NCBI GenBank assembly: GCA_018378255.1 | Contig: JAGZXV010000014.1 | Span: 1 to 51,259, forward strand | Length of the DNA: 51,259 nt | Reading direction: 5' to 3' | Source: Clostridiaceae bacterium | GTDB taxonomy: Bacteria > Bacillota > Clostridia > Lachnospirales > Lachnospiraceae | Part shown: positions 1 to 9,026 of the stretch, piece after piece | Layout: every line of letters begins with the position of its first letter | Position numbering within the stretch: the stretch's first letter is position 1 | The notes under the pieces: model-generated | Databases searched by the model: none | Told to the model about the DNA's origin: nothing | Seen by the model: the letters and a program-made list of their open reading frames with translations, nothing else | Position numbers and translations under genes: made by a program

Positions 1-99
1 TGGAAGCTGATTAATCCGGCCAATGTGGATGTTGCGAATAAGAAGATCACTGTAAATATCAGTGGATCGGGATCCTTTAGTGTTGTTTATAAGAAATAA
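1..99 (+). CDS. C-terminal end of a protein cut by the window edge
   Basis: An open frame runs from base 1 to a TAA at 97-99 and encodes the last 32 residues of a protein that starts outside the window. It ends in ISGSGSFSVVYKK. The alternating polar and beta-branched residues, rich in Ser, Gly, Val and Asn, look like the last beta strand of an Ig-like or other beta-sandwich domain of a secreted or surface protein, but 32 residues cannot settle the family. No terminator is evident before the decayed region that follows. Confidence 0.5.
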   Translation, partial: WKLINPANVDVANKKITVNISGSGSFSVVYKK

Positions 100-301
100 T
101 ACTGCGAATGATTAAAGAGGATTAGGATTTGCAGCCAGGGAGGAATTGAACTGAGGAGGGAGAGGAATCCCTGGCGGAATGGCTTGGAACGCTCCGAAAA
201 TCGGTATCGAGTGGCCGAAAACGAAGAGGAAGTATAGAGGGATAGTAAGGATTGACACATTTAAGGTTTGAGAGATTTCTAGATAGAGGGGTGTGCAAAG
301 G

Positions 302-745
302 ATGGGCAATAAACTGAATATTGCAATGCTTGGGCATAAGCACATTCTATCAAGAGAAGGGGGATTGAGATTGTTGTTGAGAAAACGGGCTATATAGTTA
401 CCTGCTATAACAGGTCCGGTTATCATGTCAATGGTAAGGAATTCGATGGCAAATCTAAAAAACTATAAAGGCATAAAGCTGAAATCAGTTTTACGATTAA
501 TCGAAAGGGCTTGGCAGTTATAACGCTCTCTCGATTTGCAGCGATTTATGCTTCCATTGGGAGATAAAATGTAGTTTATTCTCATACAGAAGGCCCTTGT
601 GTCACGTTATATTACCAAAATTGTTTGGGAAGCGGTGTATTGCGACGATATATGGTGGTTTAGTGGTAATAGGGGCAACAGTTTAGGACACTTAAAGACT
701 TGATTTATGCAAATTTTGTGATTAGTAGGGAAAATTATTTCTCTT
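302..745 (+). pseudogene. Decayed glycosyltransferase N-terminus, copy 1
   Basis: The ATG at 302 reads MGNKLNIAMLGHK, followed by a SREGG motif, the typical start of bacterial DUF1972/GT4-type glycosyltransferases (usual form IAMLGHKRIPSREGGVE). After the SREGG motif the frame shifts. It continues as IEIVVEKTGYIVTCYNRSGYHV and on to KEFD, breaks again near 468 and near 488 (FTINRKGLAVITLSRFAA), meets an in-frame stop near 567, and resumes as VVYSHTEGPC and then CIATIYGG near 642. Every block lies in the family's normal order (VEEL region, TCYNRxGxHV, GI.LK, TI.RKGLA, AEGPC, VATIHG). At least four frameshifts or stops make it a relic. The faint similarity fades after about 745, so the C-terminal half is gone. 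Confidence 0.75.
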
Positions 746-839
746 AAAAAGAGAGTTATGAACAAGATAAATTGGAAAATAAAGGCAATGAATGGGACTA
801 AATGAAGTTGAAAAGGAAATTGTAGGTAGGGAATTTCGA

Positions 840-1140
840 CTACAAACGGGTGTCTTCCCGAGAGGGAGACGTTGTGATCTTTGTGGAAGAACTGATGAAG
901 CGAATGATACGGAATGCTCATCAAAATACCTGTTATAACAGGGTTGGCTGCCACATCAGCGGAATAGAATATGACACTGAAATAAAAAGTGAATGTGAGG
1001 GTATTCGTCTGAAAACGGTTCCTACCATTGACAGGAAAGGGAGGGCGGCCGTTTCTGCTTCTTTTTTTGCGGAAGGGCCTGTGCTATTTTGCTGGATTCC
1101 TAAGTTGCTTGGGAAGTGGGGGGACACAGTGGTGCAGTGA
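840..1140 (+). pseudogene. Decayed glycosyltransferase N-terminus, copy 2
   Basis: This is a second relic of the family seen at 302-745. From about 841 it reads YKRVSSREGDV, then VEELMKRMI, NTCYNRVGCHISG, GIRLKTVPTIDRKGRAA and AEGPVLFCWIPKLLGKWG before a stop at 1138-1140. It lacks the first residues (IAMLGH), and between SASFF and AEGP the roughly dozen residues usual in the family are missing, a small in-frame deletion. Everything after the IPKLLGK motif is gone. The open frame at 850-1140 could be called a 96-residue gene, but its content is only the front quarter of a transferase without a nucleotide-sugar binding domain. Copies 1 and 2 align at the DNA level from about 400 and 928, which suggests an old tandem duplication or two related transferase genes that both decayed. 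Confidence 0.75.
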
Positions 1141-1259
1141 TAAAAGGTATATCACCTAATAAGCCTTGATACAAGCAAGTTTTCGAGGTGTGGGCTAAAA
1201 ATAAATCTTCCGAACGGGAACTGGGGAAGTATCCCCGTTGATTAAGGGAAAAGAGGAAT

Positions 1260-2513
1260 ATGATGAAAAAGAAATATACGATTGCTGTCTCAGGTACTGG
1301 ATACGTAGGATTTTCTCTGGGAGTGCTTTTTGCTCAACACAATGATGTCTACGCGGTGGACATTGTTTCAGAAAAGGTGGAGATGATTAACAATCATAAG
1401 TCTCCAATTCAGGACGACTATATAGAAAAATATCTGGCTGAAAAGAAGCTGAATCTGACCGCAACAATGGATGCAAAGCTAGCTTATAGTAATGCAGATT
1501 TTGTTGTCATAGCCACACCGACTAATTATGATCCACAAAAGAATTTTTTCGATACCTCTGCGGTCGAGGCTGTGATTAAACTTGTTATGGAGTATAATCC
1601 AGGTGCCATTATGGTCATTAAGTCCACGATACCAGTTGGTTATACCAAGAGCATTCGTGAAAAAACGGGGAGTAAGAATATCATTTTCAGCCCTGAGTTT
1701 TTACGAGAATCACGTGCTCTTTATGATAACTTGTATCCCAGCCGTATCATAGTCGGCACGGATATGGAGGATGAACACTTGGCAGAAGCTGCGCATGAGT
1801 TTGCAGCACTCTTGAAGGAAGGTGCAATCAAGGATAATATCGAAACATTGTTCATGGGCTTTACCGAAGCAGAGGCTGTGAAGCTGTTCTCTAATACATA
1901 TTTGGCACTGCGCGTCTCTTATTTCAATGAGTTGGACACATACGCTGAGATGAAAGGTCTGAACACGCAGCAGATTATTGACGGTGTATGCCTTGATCCC
2001 CGTATCGGTATGCACTATAATAATCCGTCCTTTGGGTATGGCGGCTATTGCCTGCCGAAAGACACCAAGCAGTTACTGGCAAACTATGTCGATGTGCCAG
2101 AAAACCTGATTGAAGCTATCGTGGAATCTAATCGTACCCGTAAGGACTTCATTGCTGACCGCGTTCTAAAGCTGGCAGGCTATTACGGGTACGATGCAGA
2201 AAACGATTTTGATGAAGGCATGGAAAAAGCTGTCACTATCGGCGTTTACCGTTTGACCATGAAGAGTAACAGTGACAACTTCCGCCAAAGCTCTATTCAG
2301 GGTGTCATGAAGCGTATCAAGGCCAAGGGCGCAACGGTTGTAATTTATGAGCCAACCCTGAAAGAGGTGAAAACTTTCTTCGGTAGCGTTGTAGTTAATG
2401 ATTTAAAGAAATTTAAGAAAATGAGTCAGGCTATTATCGCAAACCGTTATGATAAGTGCTTAGATGACGTGAAAGAGAAAGTATATACGAGAGATATTTT
2501 CCAGCGTGACTAA
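1260..2513 (+). CDS. ugd: UDP-glucose 6-dehydrogenase
   Basis: Oxidises UDP-glucose to UDP-glucuronate with NAD+ in the cytoplasm and so supplies uronic acid for surface glycans. The protein has 417 residues, the length of the short HasB/Cap3A-type enzymes. An N-terminal Rossmann fold carries GTGYVG at residues 12-17. The next blocks are VIATPTNYD, the STIPVGYT strand and the FSPEFLRE segment. The catalytic cysteine is Cys264 in GYGGYCLPKDTKQL. The C-terminal UDP-binding domain includes the NFRQSSIQGVMKR stretch. It starts at an ATG (1260) behind AAAAGAGG; a second ATG follows at once, so the exact start is open by one codon. It is the first intact gene of the glycan locus and lies 18 bases upstream of a GT4 gene. 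A UDP-ManNAc or other UDP-sugar dehydrogenase is possible but less likely at this length and motif set. Confidence 0.93.
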   Translation: MMKKKYTIAVSGTGYVGFSLGVLFAQHNDVYAVDIVSEKVEMINNHKSPIQDDYIEKYLAEKKLNLTATMDAKLAYSNADFVVIATPTNYDPQKNFFDTSAVEAVIKLVMEYNPGAIMVIKSTIPVGYTKSIREKTGSKNIIFSPEFLRESRALYDNLYPSRIIVGTDMEDEHLAEAAHEFAALLKEGAIKDNIETLFMGFTEAEAVKLFSNTYLALRVSYFNELDTYAEMKGLNTQQIIDGVCLDPRIGMHYNNPSFGYGGYCLPKDTKQLLANYVDVPENLIEAIVESNRTRKDFIADRVLKLAGYYGYDAENDFDEGMEKAVTIGVYRLTMKSNSDNFRQSSIQGVMKRIKAKGATVVIYEPTLKEVKTFFGSVVVNDLKKFKKMSQAIIANRYDKCLDDVKEKVYTRDIFQRD

Positions 2514-2531
2514 TTAACGGGGTATAAGAAA

Positions 2532-3650
2532 ATGGGCGATAAAGTAAAAGTACTAAGGATTATTGGTGAATGTAAAACAGGTGGGACGGAAACGATCGCA
2601 TTAAATTACTATAAGAATCTCGACCATAAAGTCATTGCTATGGACTTCCTTTTTTATGGCGAAAGTTTGCCTAGGTTTAACCGTGAACTCGAAGCAAATG
2701 AGGATAAGGTAATTAATGTTGTTGACTATACTAAGGATTTGTTCGGAAGTATCCGGGAAATACGCGATGTTGTAAAAGAAAATAATTATGATATCGTTCA
2801 TGCTCAGTTAAACGCTTTGAATTTTTTTCCTTTGATTGGTGCTTTCCTTGGCGGCGCAAAAATACGAATAGCGGCAAATCACTCAACAGCAAATTTAAAA
2901 TATGAATTTAAAAAATCAGTAATGAAATATTTGGTAAGGCCAACAGCAGGAATAATGGCAACAAATTATGCGGCATGTTCAAAACATGCAGGTGAGTGGT
3001 GCTTCGGCAAACGTGCATATGAAAATGGAAGAATTAAAATCATTCATAATGCTATTGATTTGACAAAGTTTAATTACTCGGACGATACCAGAACAAAAGT
3101 AAGGAATAATATGGACTGGAATAGCAAATTTGTGATAGGTCATGCGGGACGTTTTACAGAACAAAAGAATCATAAATTTATGGTAGAAATTTTTGCTGAG
3201 ATACATAAGAGGTGTACTGATGTCATCTTGGTATTTGCAGGAGAAGGACATTTGATGGAAAGTATAAAAAATCAAGTGAGAGAGGCAGATCTTATTGATA
3301 GTGTTCAGTTTCTTGGCGTTAGGTTTGACATGAATGAATTGATGCAGGGGATGGATGTTTTCTTGTTTCCATCGTTATATGAGGGACTTGGAAATGTAAT
3401 AACAGAGGCACAGGCGGTGGGGCTGGCTTGCATTGCTTCTGATGTGATACCTACGGAGGTAAAAATAACAGAATTAGTGGAGTTTATTTCGCTTAATAAG
3501 AAGTCGACCGAGTGGGCTGATGCTGTATTGAAATATAAGAATGGGTATCACCGCTCAAATAGACATGAAGCTTTGGTACGTTCTGGATATGAAATTAAAA
3601 CTGCGGTCAAAGATTTGGAAAAATATTATATGGAGTTGATTGGGAGATGA
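2532..3650 (+). CDS. Family 4 glycosyltransferase, EpsF-like
   Basis: A 372-residue retaining glycosyltransferase with the GT-B fold, expected to add a sugar from a nucleotide donor to the growing lipid-linked repeat unit at the inner face of the membrane. The N-terminal half shows the glycine-rich acceptor-side loop GECKTGGTETIALNYY and the DIVHAQL strand. The C-terminal donor domain starts near residue 200 with GHAGRFTEQKNH. It carries the FLFPSLYEGLGNVITEA block, which holds the E-x7-E pair (Glu near 283 and 291) that binds the donor in GT4 enzymes. No signal peptide or membrane segment is visible. It lies 18 bases after ugd. The 84 bases that follow hold no convincing gene. Donor and linkage cannot be read from sequence. 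Confidence 0.88.
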   Translation: MGDKVKVLRIIGECKTGGTETIALNYYKNLDHKVIAMDFLFYGESLPRFNRELEANEDKVINVVDYTKDLFGSIREIRDVVKENNYDIVHAQLNALNFFPLIGAFLGGAKIRIAANHSTANLKYEFKKSVMKYLVRPTAGIMATNYAACSKHAGEWCFGKRAYENGRIKIIHNAIDLTKFNYSDDTRTKVRNNMDWNSKFVIGHAGRFTEQKNHKFMVEIFAEIHKRCTDVILVFAGEGHLMESIKNQVREADLIDSVQFLGVRFDMNELMQGMDVFLFPSLYEGLGNVITEAQAVGLACIASDVIPTEVKITELVEFISLNKKSTEWADAVLKYKNGYHRSNRHEALVRSGYEIKTAVKDLEKYYMELIGR

Positions 3651-3734
3651 TAATGAAACTATGAATATTGACGGGCTGAAGAAAAAACAACTATTCAGCA
3701 GCAAGTTGTTTGCAAAAGCTAAGGAGACGAAACT

Positions 3735-4649
3735 ATGGGGATTAAAGGCATTATAAAACCATTTTATTTAAAGCTTTACCACTCTGGCATCTTTAATAAT
3801 ATTCCAGACAGAGTTTTTGTGCCGTTCCAATACTGGATGGCAACAGGGAAAAAACTAAAGTTAAATAATGCGTCAACGTTTAATGAGAAAATACAATGGA
3901 TGAAGCTTTTTGACAGAAATCCTATTTATCCTATTGTAGTTGATAAATATAAAGTCAGAGATTATGTTTCAGAAAGGATTGGTAGTGATTATTTAATACC
4001 ACTTCTAGGTAAATGGGATTCATTGGATGCAATTAATATTAATTCTTTACCTGAACAGTTTGTACTAAAATGCAATCACGATTCTGGTGGTATTTCTATC
4101 TGTCAGGACAAATGTAGATTTGATTGGAATAAGGAAAAAAAGAAATTAGCAATTCACATGAGGCAGAATCACTATTATCTAAGTCGTGAATGGGCATATA
4201 AAGACGTCAAGCCATGTATTATTGCAGAGAAATATATGGTAGATATGAAAACAGGTGAACTTAGGGACTATAAGTTTTTCTGTTTTAACGGCAAGCCTAG
4301 ATATGTTCAGGTTGATTTTAATCGTTTTGTAAATCATAAGAGAAATATTTATGATTTGAATTGGAATCTTATTGACCTTGCAATAAAGTGTCCGAATGAT
4401 CCAAATAAAAGTATTGAAAAACCAGAGAATTTTAACATAATGCTTGAGGTGGCGAAAAAACTTTCTGTGGGATTTCCTCAAGTCAGGGTTGATCTGTATT
4501 CAGTAAACGAGAATGTCTATTTTGGTGAATTAACTTTATACCATGGAAATGGATTTGAAAAATTTACTCCTGAAAAATACGGTGAGGAATTTGGCTCTTA
4601 CATAGATTTATCGTTATGTATGACTAATAGAGGAGACGAGCAACAATGA
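3735..4649 (+). CDS. TupA-like ATP-grasp protein
   Basis: 304 residues matching the TupA-like ATP-grasp family (Pfam PF14305), named after the alkaliphile Bacillus protein of teichuronopeptide synthesis. Visible marks are the NNASTFNEKIQWMKLFDRNP entry motif, VVDKYKVRDYV, the ATP-grasp lysine and acidic strands FVLKCNHDSGG and IIAEKYMVD, LRDYKFFCFNGKPRYVQVD, and the metal-binding C-terminus VRVDLYSV with FGELTLYHGNGF. ATP-grasp enzymes join a carboxylate to an amine through an acyl phosphate. With ugd in the same locus, a plausible but unproven role is linking amino acids to the carboxyl group of a uronic acid. ATG 3735 follows AAGGAG. The stop overlaps the next ATG by 4 bases (ATGA), so the two are probably translationally coupled. 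Confidence 0.85.
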   Translation: MGIKGIIKPFYLKLYHSGIFNNIPDRVFVPFQYWMATGKKLKLNNASTFNEKIQWMKLFDRNPIYPIVVDKYKVRDYVSERIGSDYLIPLLGKWDSLDAININSLPEQFVLKCNHDSGGISICQDKCRFDWNKEKKKLAIHMRQNHYYLSREWAYKDVKPCIIAEKYMVDMKTGELRDYKFFCFNGKPRYVQVDFNRFVNHKRNIYDLNWNLIDLAIKCPNDPNKSIEKPENFNIMLEVAKKLSVGFPQVRVDLYSVNENVYFGELTLYHGNGFEKFTPEKYGEEFGSYIDLSLCMTNRGDEQQ

Positions 4650-6112
4650 ATAATAATGTATATATTCAAGTCATAGATGGCGCTGATTATCCAAAGGACT
4701 CATTCAATCCATCAACTCTATATCCAGAATATCGCTATGGACAGGCATTTGTACAGGAACATGATAATGTAATTTACGATATGGTAAGGGGATGCCTTCT
4801 CGGATATGGTTTAGATGCCGAGAATTTTGGCACGCCAAATTGGAATCCATTGTCAAAATATATTAAGCTAGGTGATCAGGTTCTGATAAAACCTAATTGG
4901 GTTATGCATTTTAATGGCTCAGGAGATTATAAGGACGCCATGGAATGTCTAGTTACGCACCCGTCATGTATTCGCGCAATCTGTGACTATTGCCTAATTG
5001 CACTAAAAGGGACAGGAAAGGTAATTATTGGTGATGCACCAATGCAAGATTGTGATTTGCCTATTTTATTAGACAGGATGAAATTTAACGATTTATTGGC
5101 TTTCTATCATTCGCAAAATGAAAATGTAAATTTTATAGATTTTAGAAAATATCAGTCAATATTTAATCGAAATAAAGTTATTGTCAATAAAATTTACCAG
5201 AGCAGTGAAGGTATTAATGTGAATATTGGAAATCGGTCGATTCATGAAAACAGAGAAGGGAAACGCATATATCAAGTCGACAACTACGACAGAAATGAAA
5301 CACAAGAATATCATCAGAGCAATAAACATATTTATTCGATTAATAAGGATGTTTTGGAATCCGATGTAATAATTAATTTTTGTAAACCCAAATCGCATCG
5401 TTTGGCAGGGTTTACTGCGGCAATGAAAAATATGGTTGGGATAGCCTATAATAAGGCATCACTTCCACATAGAGTCGAGGGATCATTGGAAGAGGGAGGA
5501 GATTCCTATAAAAACAGCAGTTGGCTGAAAAAGAAAATAGATGCTGTATTAGATAGAAAGATCAAGCACGAAGATGAATCCAAGTTCGGTTTAGCTACTG
5601 TTGATAGATTCATTTATGGTGGGCTTTTGATTTTGGCACGAAAGGTAAGCAAAGATCCTTATATAAAAGGGATATGGTATGGAAATGATACAATTTGGAG
5701 AACAGTGGTAGACCTAAACTATATTGAGCAATATGCAGACAAGAAGGGCGTTATTCAGAATAATCCACAAAGAAGAATCCTGAATTTAGGGGATATGGTA
5801 ATTGCAGGCGAGCATAATGGGCCATGCCAACCGGAACCTAAAAAGCTGGGTGCAATAGTACTGGCGGAGGATGCAGCTTGCATGGATATTGTCATATGCA
5901 AAATGATGGGGTTTTCTAGTGAGAAAATACCAATGATTAGGGCTATACTTGCTGGAGAAACTGATTTTCTCATAGAAAAAAAGGAATATGATAATATAAA
6001 TATATGGTCTAATATAACCGAATTGCAGAAAAGTTTGACTGATGTAAAATTCCCTAACGAGTGGAAGTATGAACCTCATGATACGTGGAAAGCAGTAAAA
6101 ATAGAGCAATAG
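4646..6112 (+). CDS. DUF362 family protein
   Basis: 488 residues. The body matches DUF362 (PF04015): the VLIKPNWV segment near residue 85, VIIGDAPMQDCD near 130, and the diagnostic block with KPKSHRLAGFTAAMKN and MVGI near 250. There is a late AEDAACMDIVICKMMGF segment of the type found in this family. DUF362 proteins often carry a 4Fe-4S ferredoxin domain; here I see scattered cysteines (for example in the THPSCIRAICDYC stretch) but no CxxCxxC cluster. The biochemical role of the family is not established. Its start overlaps the end of the TupA-like gene, which argues that the two act in the same step. DUF362 genes do occur inside envelope-glycan loci. Substrate and reaction are unknown. Confidence 0.82.
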   Translation: MNNNVYIQVIDGADYPKDSFNPSTLYPEYRYGQAFVQEHDNVIYDMVRGCLLGYGLDAENFGTPNWNPLSKYIKLGDQVLIKPNWVMHFNGSGDYKDAMECLVTHPSCIRAICDYCLIALKGTGKVIIGDAPMQDCDLPILLDRMKFNDLLAFYHSQNENVNFIDFRKYQSIFNRNKVIVNKIYQSSEGINVNIGNRSIHENREGKRIYQVDNYDRNETQEYHQSNKHIYSINKDVLESDVIINFCKPKSHRLAGFTAAMKNMVGIAYNKASLPHRVEGSLEEGGDSYKNSSWLKKKIDAVLDRKIKHEDESKFGLATVDRFIYGGLLILARKVSKDPYIKGIWYGNDTIWRTVVDLNYIEQYADKKGVIQNNPQRRILNLGDMVIAGEHNGPCQPEPKKLGAIVLAEDAACMDIVICKMMGFSSEKIPMIRAILAGETDFLIEKKEYDNINIWSNITELQKSLTDVKFPNEWKYEPHDTWKAVKIEQ

Positions 6113-6143
6113 GGATAGAATAAAAAGGGGGTTGTACATAATT

Positions 6144-9026
6144 ATGCGGATCGCAGTTATTATGTCTACTTATAACGGGGAACGTTTTCTGAGAGAACAA
6201 ATAGAAAGTATTTTAAATCAGGAAGATGTTAATTTAGAATTATTCATAAGAGATGATGGCTCTTCGGACAGTACAGTTGAAATTCTAAATAGTTACTTAG
6301 GCGATAAGGTACATGTTTATAAAGGGTCCAATATAGGATATGGTAGAAGTTATATTGATTGTTTGCAATTAGCGGATAACTTTGATTTCTATGCTTTTAG
6401 CGATCAAGATGACCTCTGGGAAAAGGAAAAGCTAAAAGAGGCAATAAATTTTCTGACAAAAAAATTGGGTGGAAGGGAGTTTCCAGCGGTATACTATTCA
6501 AATATTAAAGTAAATAATGCAGACCTAAATTTTATGCAAATGACAGCATTAGAGAGAAGAAAGCAAACATTGGAAAGTGTCGCTATGAGACGCAGCATTG
6601 TTGGTTGCACGATGGTCTTTAATAAGCGAATTTGGACAGAAATATTTAGGAATCCCATATCAGAAGATATATTACTGCAAGGATACGATAGTTTTATAAT
6701 AAGCCTGTGTTATGCGTTGGGAGGAATTATTTGTTGCGATGAAAATGCGTATATATGTTATAGACAGCATACAGCTAATATGGCTGGAGCTCCGTCTGAT
6801 ATTAAGAAAAGAATAAAGAAAGAGTGGAGACTACTTCATCATGACAAACAGGCTGAAATGAAAATCGCCAGAGAAATCCTTAATGGTTGGGGGAATGAAA
6901 TTCCGATTGAAAATAAAGATGTGTTGGAACTTATAGCTAGTATGGGAAATGACTGGAGTTTAAAAGCACATATCCTTTTTTCCGGGAATTTTACAACAGG
7001 TGATATCCGTCTGACATTATTAGAAAAAATTAAAGTTCTGCTAGCTAAAAAAATGTATGGAGTATTAAAACGAATTGATAATTCAGGTATTATTTCTTTT
7101 GATGTGTTTGATACGCTTATATCCCGAGATGTATGCAGCACGGATATGATTTATCGCCTTATGGAAAGAAAGCTTACTTGTGAAAATAATTTAGTTGGTA
7201 GAAAGTTTGCAATAGAGAGACATAGAGCAGAGCAGATTGCAACAAAAAAGTATAACGGAAGTGCTACGATACGACAAATTTACAGAGAGATGGGAAAAAA
7301 TGCTCACTTAACGAAAGATGAGATTAATTATCTGATTCGTATGGAAGAAGAACTGGAATTCACTCTTTGCACTCCCAAATATGAAGGTCGGGTTCTATAT
7401 GAATACTGTCTCTGGAAACAGAAGAAGATTGTACTGATATCTGATATGTACCTGTCAAAAGAAAATATTATGAGAATGCTAAGAAAATGTGGATATCAAA
7501 ATATTGACGAGGATTTGGTCTTTATTTCCTGTGAAATGGGAAGTACAAAACGGAGTGGGAAATTATTTGACAAGGTAGCTTCAGTCTGTGGAATTGATAA
7601 AGATGATTGGTTACATATTGGCGATGCAAAGAGAAGTGATTGGCTTATACCAAAAAAATGTGGGCTACGTTCCATTTACATCCCGGGTGAGATCAATCAT
7701 TTTCGGTATAAGAGTATATCCCGCCAAAAGATGAGACATAAAAATGGATGCAACTGGCACGGTGGTATAGATTCTGACGATAAAATTTGTACAAAGCTGA
7801 TGAACAACCGTTTGCCATGGATTCGAGATGAATATGAGCGCTTTGGCTATGAGTGTCTGGGAACCCTTCTCTGGGGCTTTACTGGATGGTTAAGCAGGGA
7901 ATTGCAAGAAGAACAGGAAAGAGAGAAAAATAACTATGACAGAATATATTTTCTTGCTCGTGAGGGACAGTTGTTGAGAAAAGCGTTTGATATCGTAAAT
8001 CGGAATAACTCCAGTATGTATCTACCGGTATCCAGAAAAGCATTAAATGGAGCCGCACTTTGGATGTTTCAGGGTATTGAGGCAAAACTCGAAAGTATTC
8101 CATTCCCAGACGAATTCGGAATCGAACAGGTTGAAGATAAATTAGAAATTAAGTTGCCTGAAACACTGAGGAATAGAGTTATGATGCGCAGATTTACGTC
8201 ATGGAAGGATGTCTGGCAGTGTAAAGAAATAATTGATTGGCTAATAGTTCATGAAAGTGATATAGATGAATATTCAAAAAGGCAATATGAATTATTCATG
8301 AAGCTGCTGGATTTGAATGTATCTGTACGGAGAATTGCAATAATAGATATTGGTTGGAAAGGAACTATGCAGCATAATTTGGAATTGTTGCTTTCAAGAG
8401 AGCATGGAAATATTGTGGTAGAGGGTTATTATGTTGGTGTGTCACAAAGTGCCAGAAAAAATTATCCAGAACAGATGATGAGAGGATTTTTGTTCTATGA
8501 AGTTGATGAAAATAAGGTCTTTGCTTTCAGTGGATTGTTGGAAGGGATTATGACAGCAGATCACGGTTCCGTTAAGAATTATAAAATCCGAGATGATGGA
8601 ACTATTGCCTGCTGCTGCTATCCATATGAATATGAGGGAGACCACAGAGTCTCACTGATTCAGAGTGGTGCATTTCGAGCGCTTAGCGATATTAGAGACT
8701 ACTCGGAGAATGTGGATAACAACAAAAAACGGGATATGGTTAGCGAGTTATGGAGCGCAGGAAGAATTGTAAGATTTGGTTATCTTCCCAGTGTAAATGA
8801 CATTATGCTATTTCGGGAATTTTCATTCTTTGATGGCAATAAGGACACCATGAACGACACCGAAAAGAAAACTCTGCAGCAATTTAAGGGTGATTTCAGA
8901 CGTTCCAGATGGAAAACCGCCTATTTAAAGCAAAACGCGAAGGGGATACCATTTACTAGTCAGTTATATGCGATGGCAAGACGAATCAAAACGGACATTC
9001 AAAATGGCCAAAAGAGGAGAAATTAA
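6144..9026 (+). CDS. GT2 glycosyltransferase fused to a HAD-like domain
   Basis: 960 residues from ATG 6144. This start sits 12 bases after AAGGGGG; the earlier TTG at 6132 lies directly against that site and is less likely. Residues 1-260 are a GT-A family 2 transferase: AVIMSTYNGERFLREQIESI, the FIRDDGSSD strand, and the metal site FSDQDDLW. From about residue 315 a HAD-like domain begins with motif I SFDVFDTLI (nucleophile near Asp320), followed by VLISDMYLS and HIGDAKRSDWLIPKKCG near 490. The last 400 residues (YERFGYECLGTLLWGF, IYFLAREGQ, AIIDIGWKGTMQ) are the extension usually found behind this HAD type in surface-glycan loci, with no assigned function. It may both transfer and dephosphorylate or modify a sugar; this is inference. 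The next gene begins directly at the stop. Confidence 0.85.
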   Translation: MRIAVIMSTYNGERFLREQIESILNQEDVNLELFIRDDGSSDSTVEILNSYLGDKVHVYKGSNIGYGRSYIDCLQLADNFDFYAFSDQDDLWEKEKLKEAINFLTKKLGGREFPAVYYSNIKVNNADLNFMQMTALERRKQTLESVAMRRSIVGCTMVFNKRIWTEIFRNPISEDILLQGYDSFIISLCYALGGIICCDENAYICYRQHTANMAGAPSDIKKRIKKEWRLLHHDKQAEMKIAREILNGWGNEIPIENKDVLELIASMGNDWSLKAHILFSGNFTTGDIRLTLLEKIKVLLAKKMYGVLKRIDNSGIISFDVFDTLISRDVCSTDMIYRLMERKLTCENNLVGRKFAIERHRAEQIATKKYNGSATIRQIYREMGKNAHLTKDEINYLIRMEEELEFTLCTPKYEGRVLYEYCLWKQKKIVLISDMYLSKENIMRMLRKCGYQNIDEDLVFISCEMGSTKRSGKLFDKVASVCGIDKDDWLHIGDAKRSDWLIPKKCGLRSIYIPGEINHFRYKSISRQKMRHKNGCNWHGGIDSDDKICTKLMNNRLPWIRDEYERFGYECLGTLLWGFTGWLSRELQEEQEREKNNYDRIYFLAREGQLLRKAFDIVNRNNSSMYLPVSRKALNGAALWMFQGIEAKLESIPFPDEFGIEQVEDKLEIKLPETLRNRVMMRRFTSWKDVWQCKEIIDWLIVHESDIDEYSKRQYELFMKLLDLNVSVRRIAIIDIGWKGTMQHNLELLLSREHGNIVVEGYYVGVSQSARKNYPEQMMRGFLFYEVDENKVFAFSGLLEGIMTADHGSVKNYKIRDDGTIACCCYPYEYEGDHRVSLIQSGAFRALSDIRDYSENVDNNKKRDMVSELWSAGRIVRFGYLPSVNDIMLFREFSFFDGNKDTMNDTEKKTLQQFKGDFRRSRWKTAYLKQNAKGIPFTSQLYAMARRIKTDIQNGQKRRN

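Noticed and set aside
850..1140. 96-residue open frame on the + strand
   Set aside because: It is the second decayed glycosyltransferase N-terminus; it lacks the start and the donor domain.
3661..3756. 31-residue frame between the GT4 and TupA-like genes
   Set aside because: No ribosome site and it runs out of frame into the next gene; only a small inverted repeat (AACAACT/AGTTGTT) lies there.
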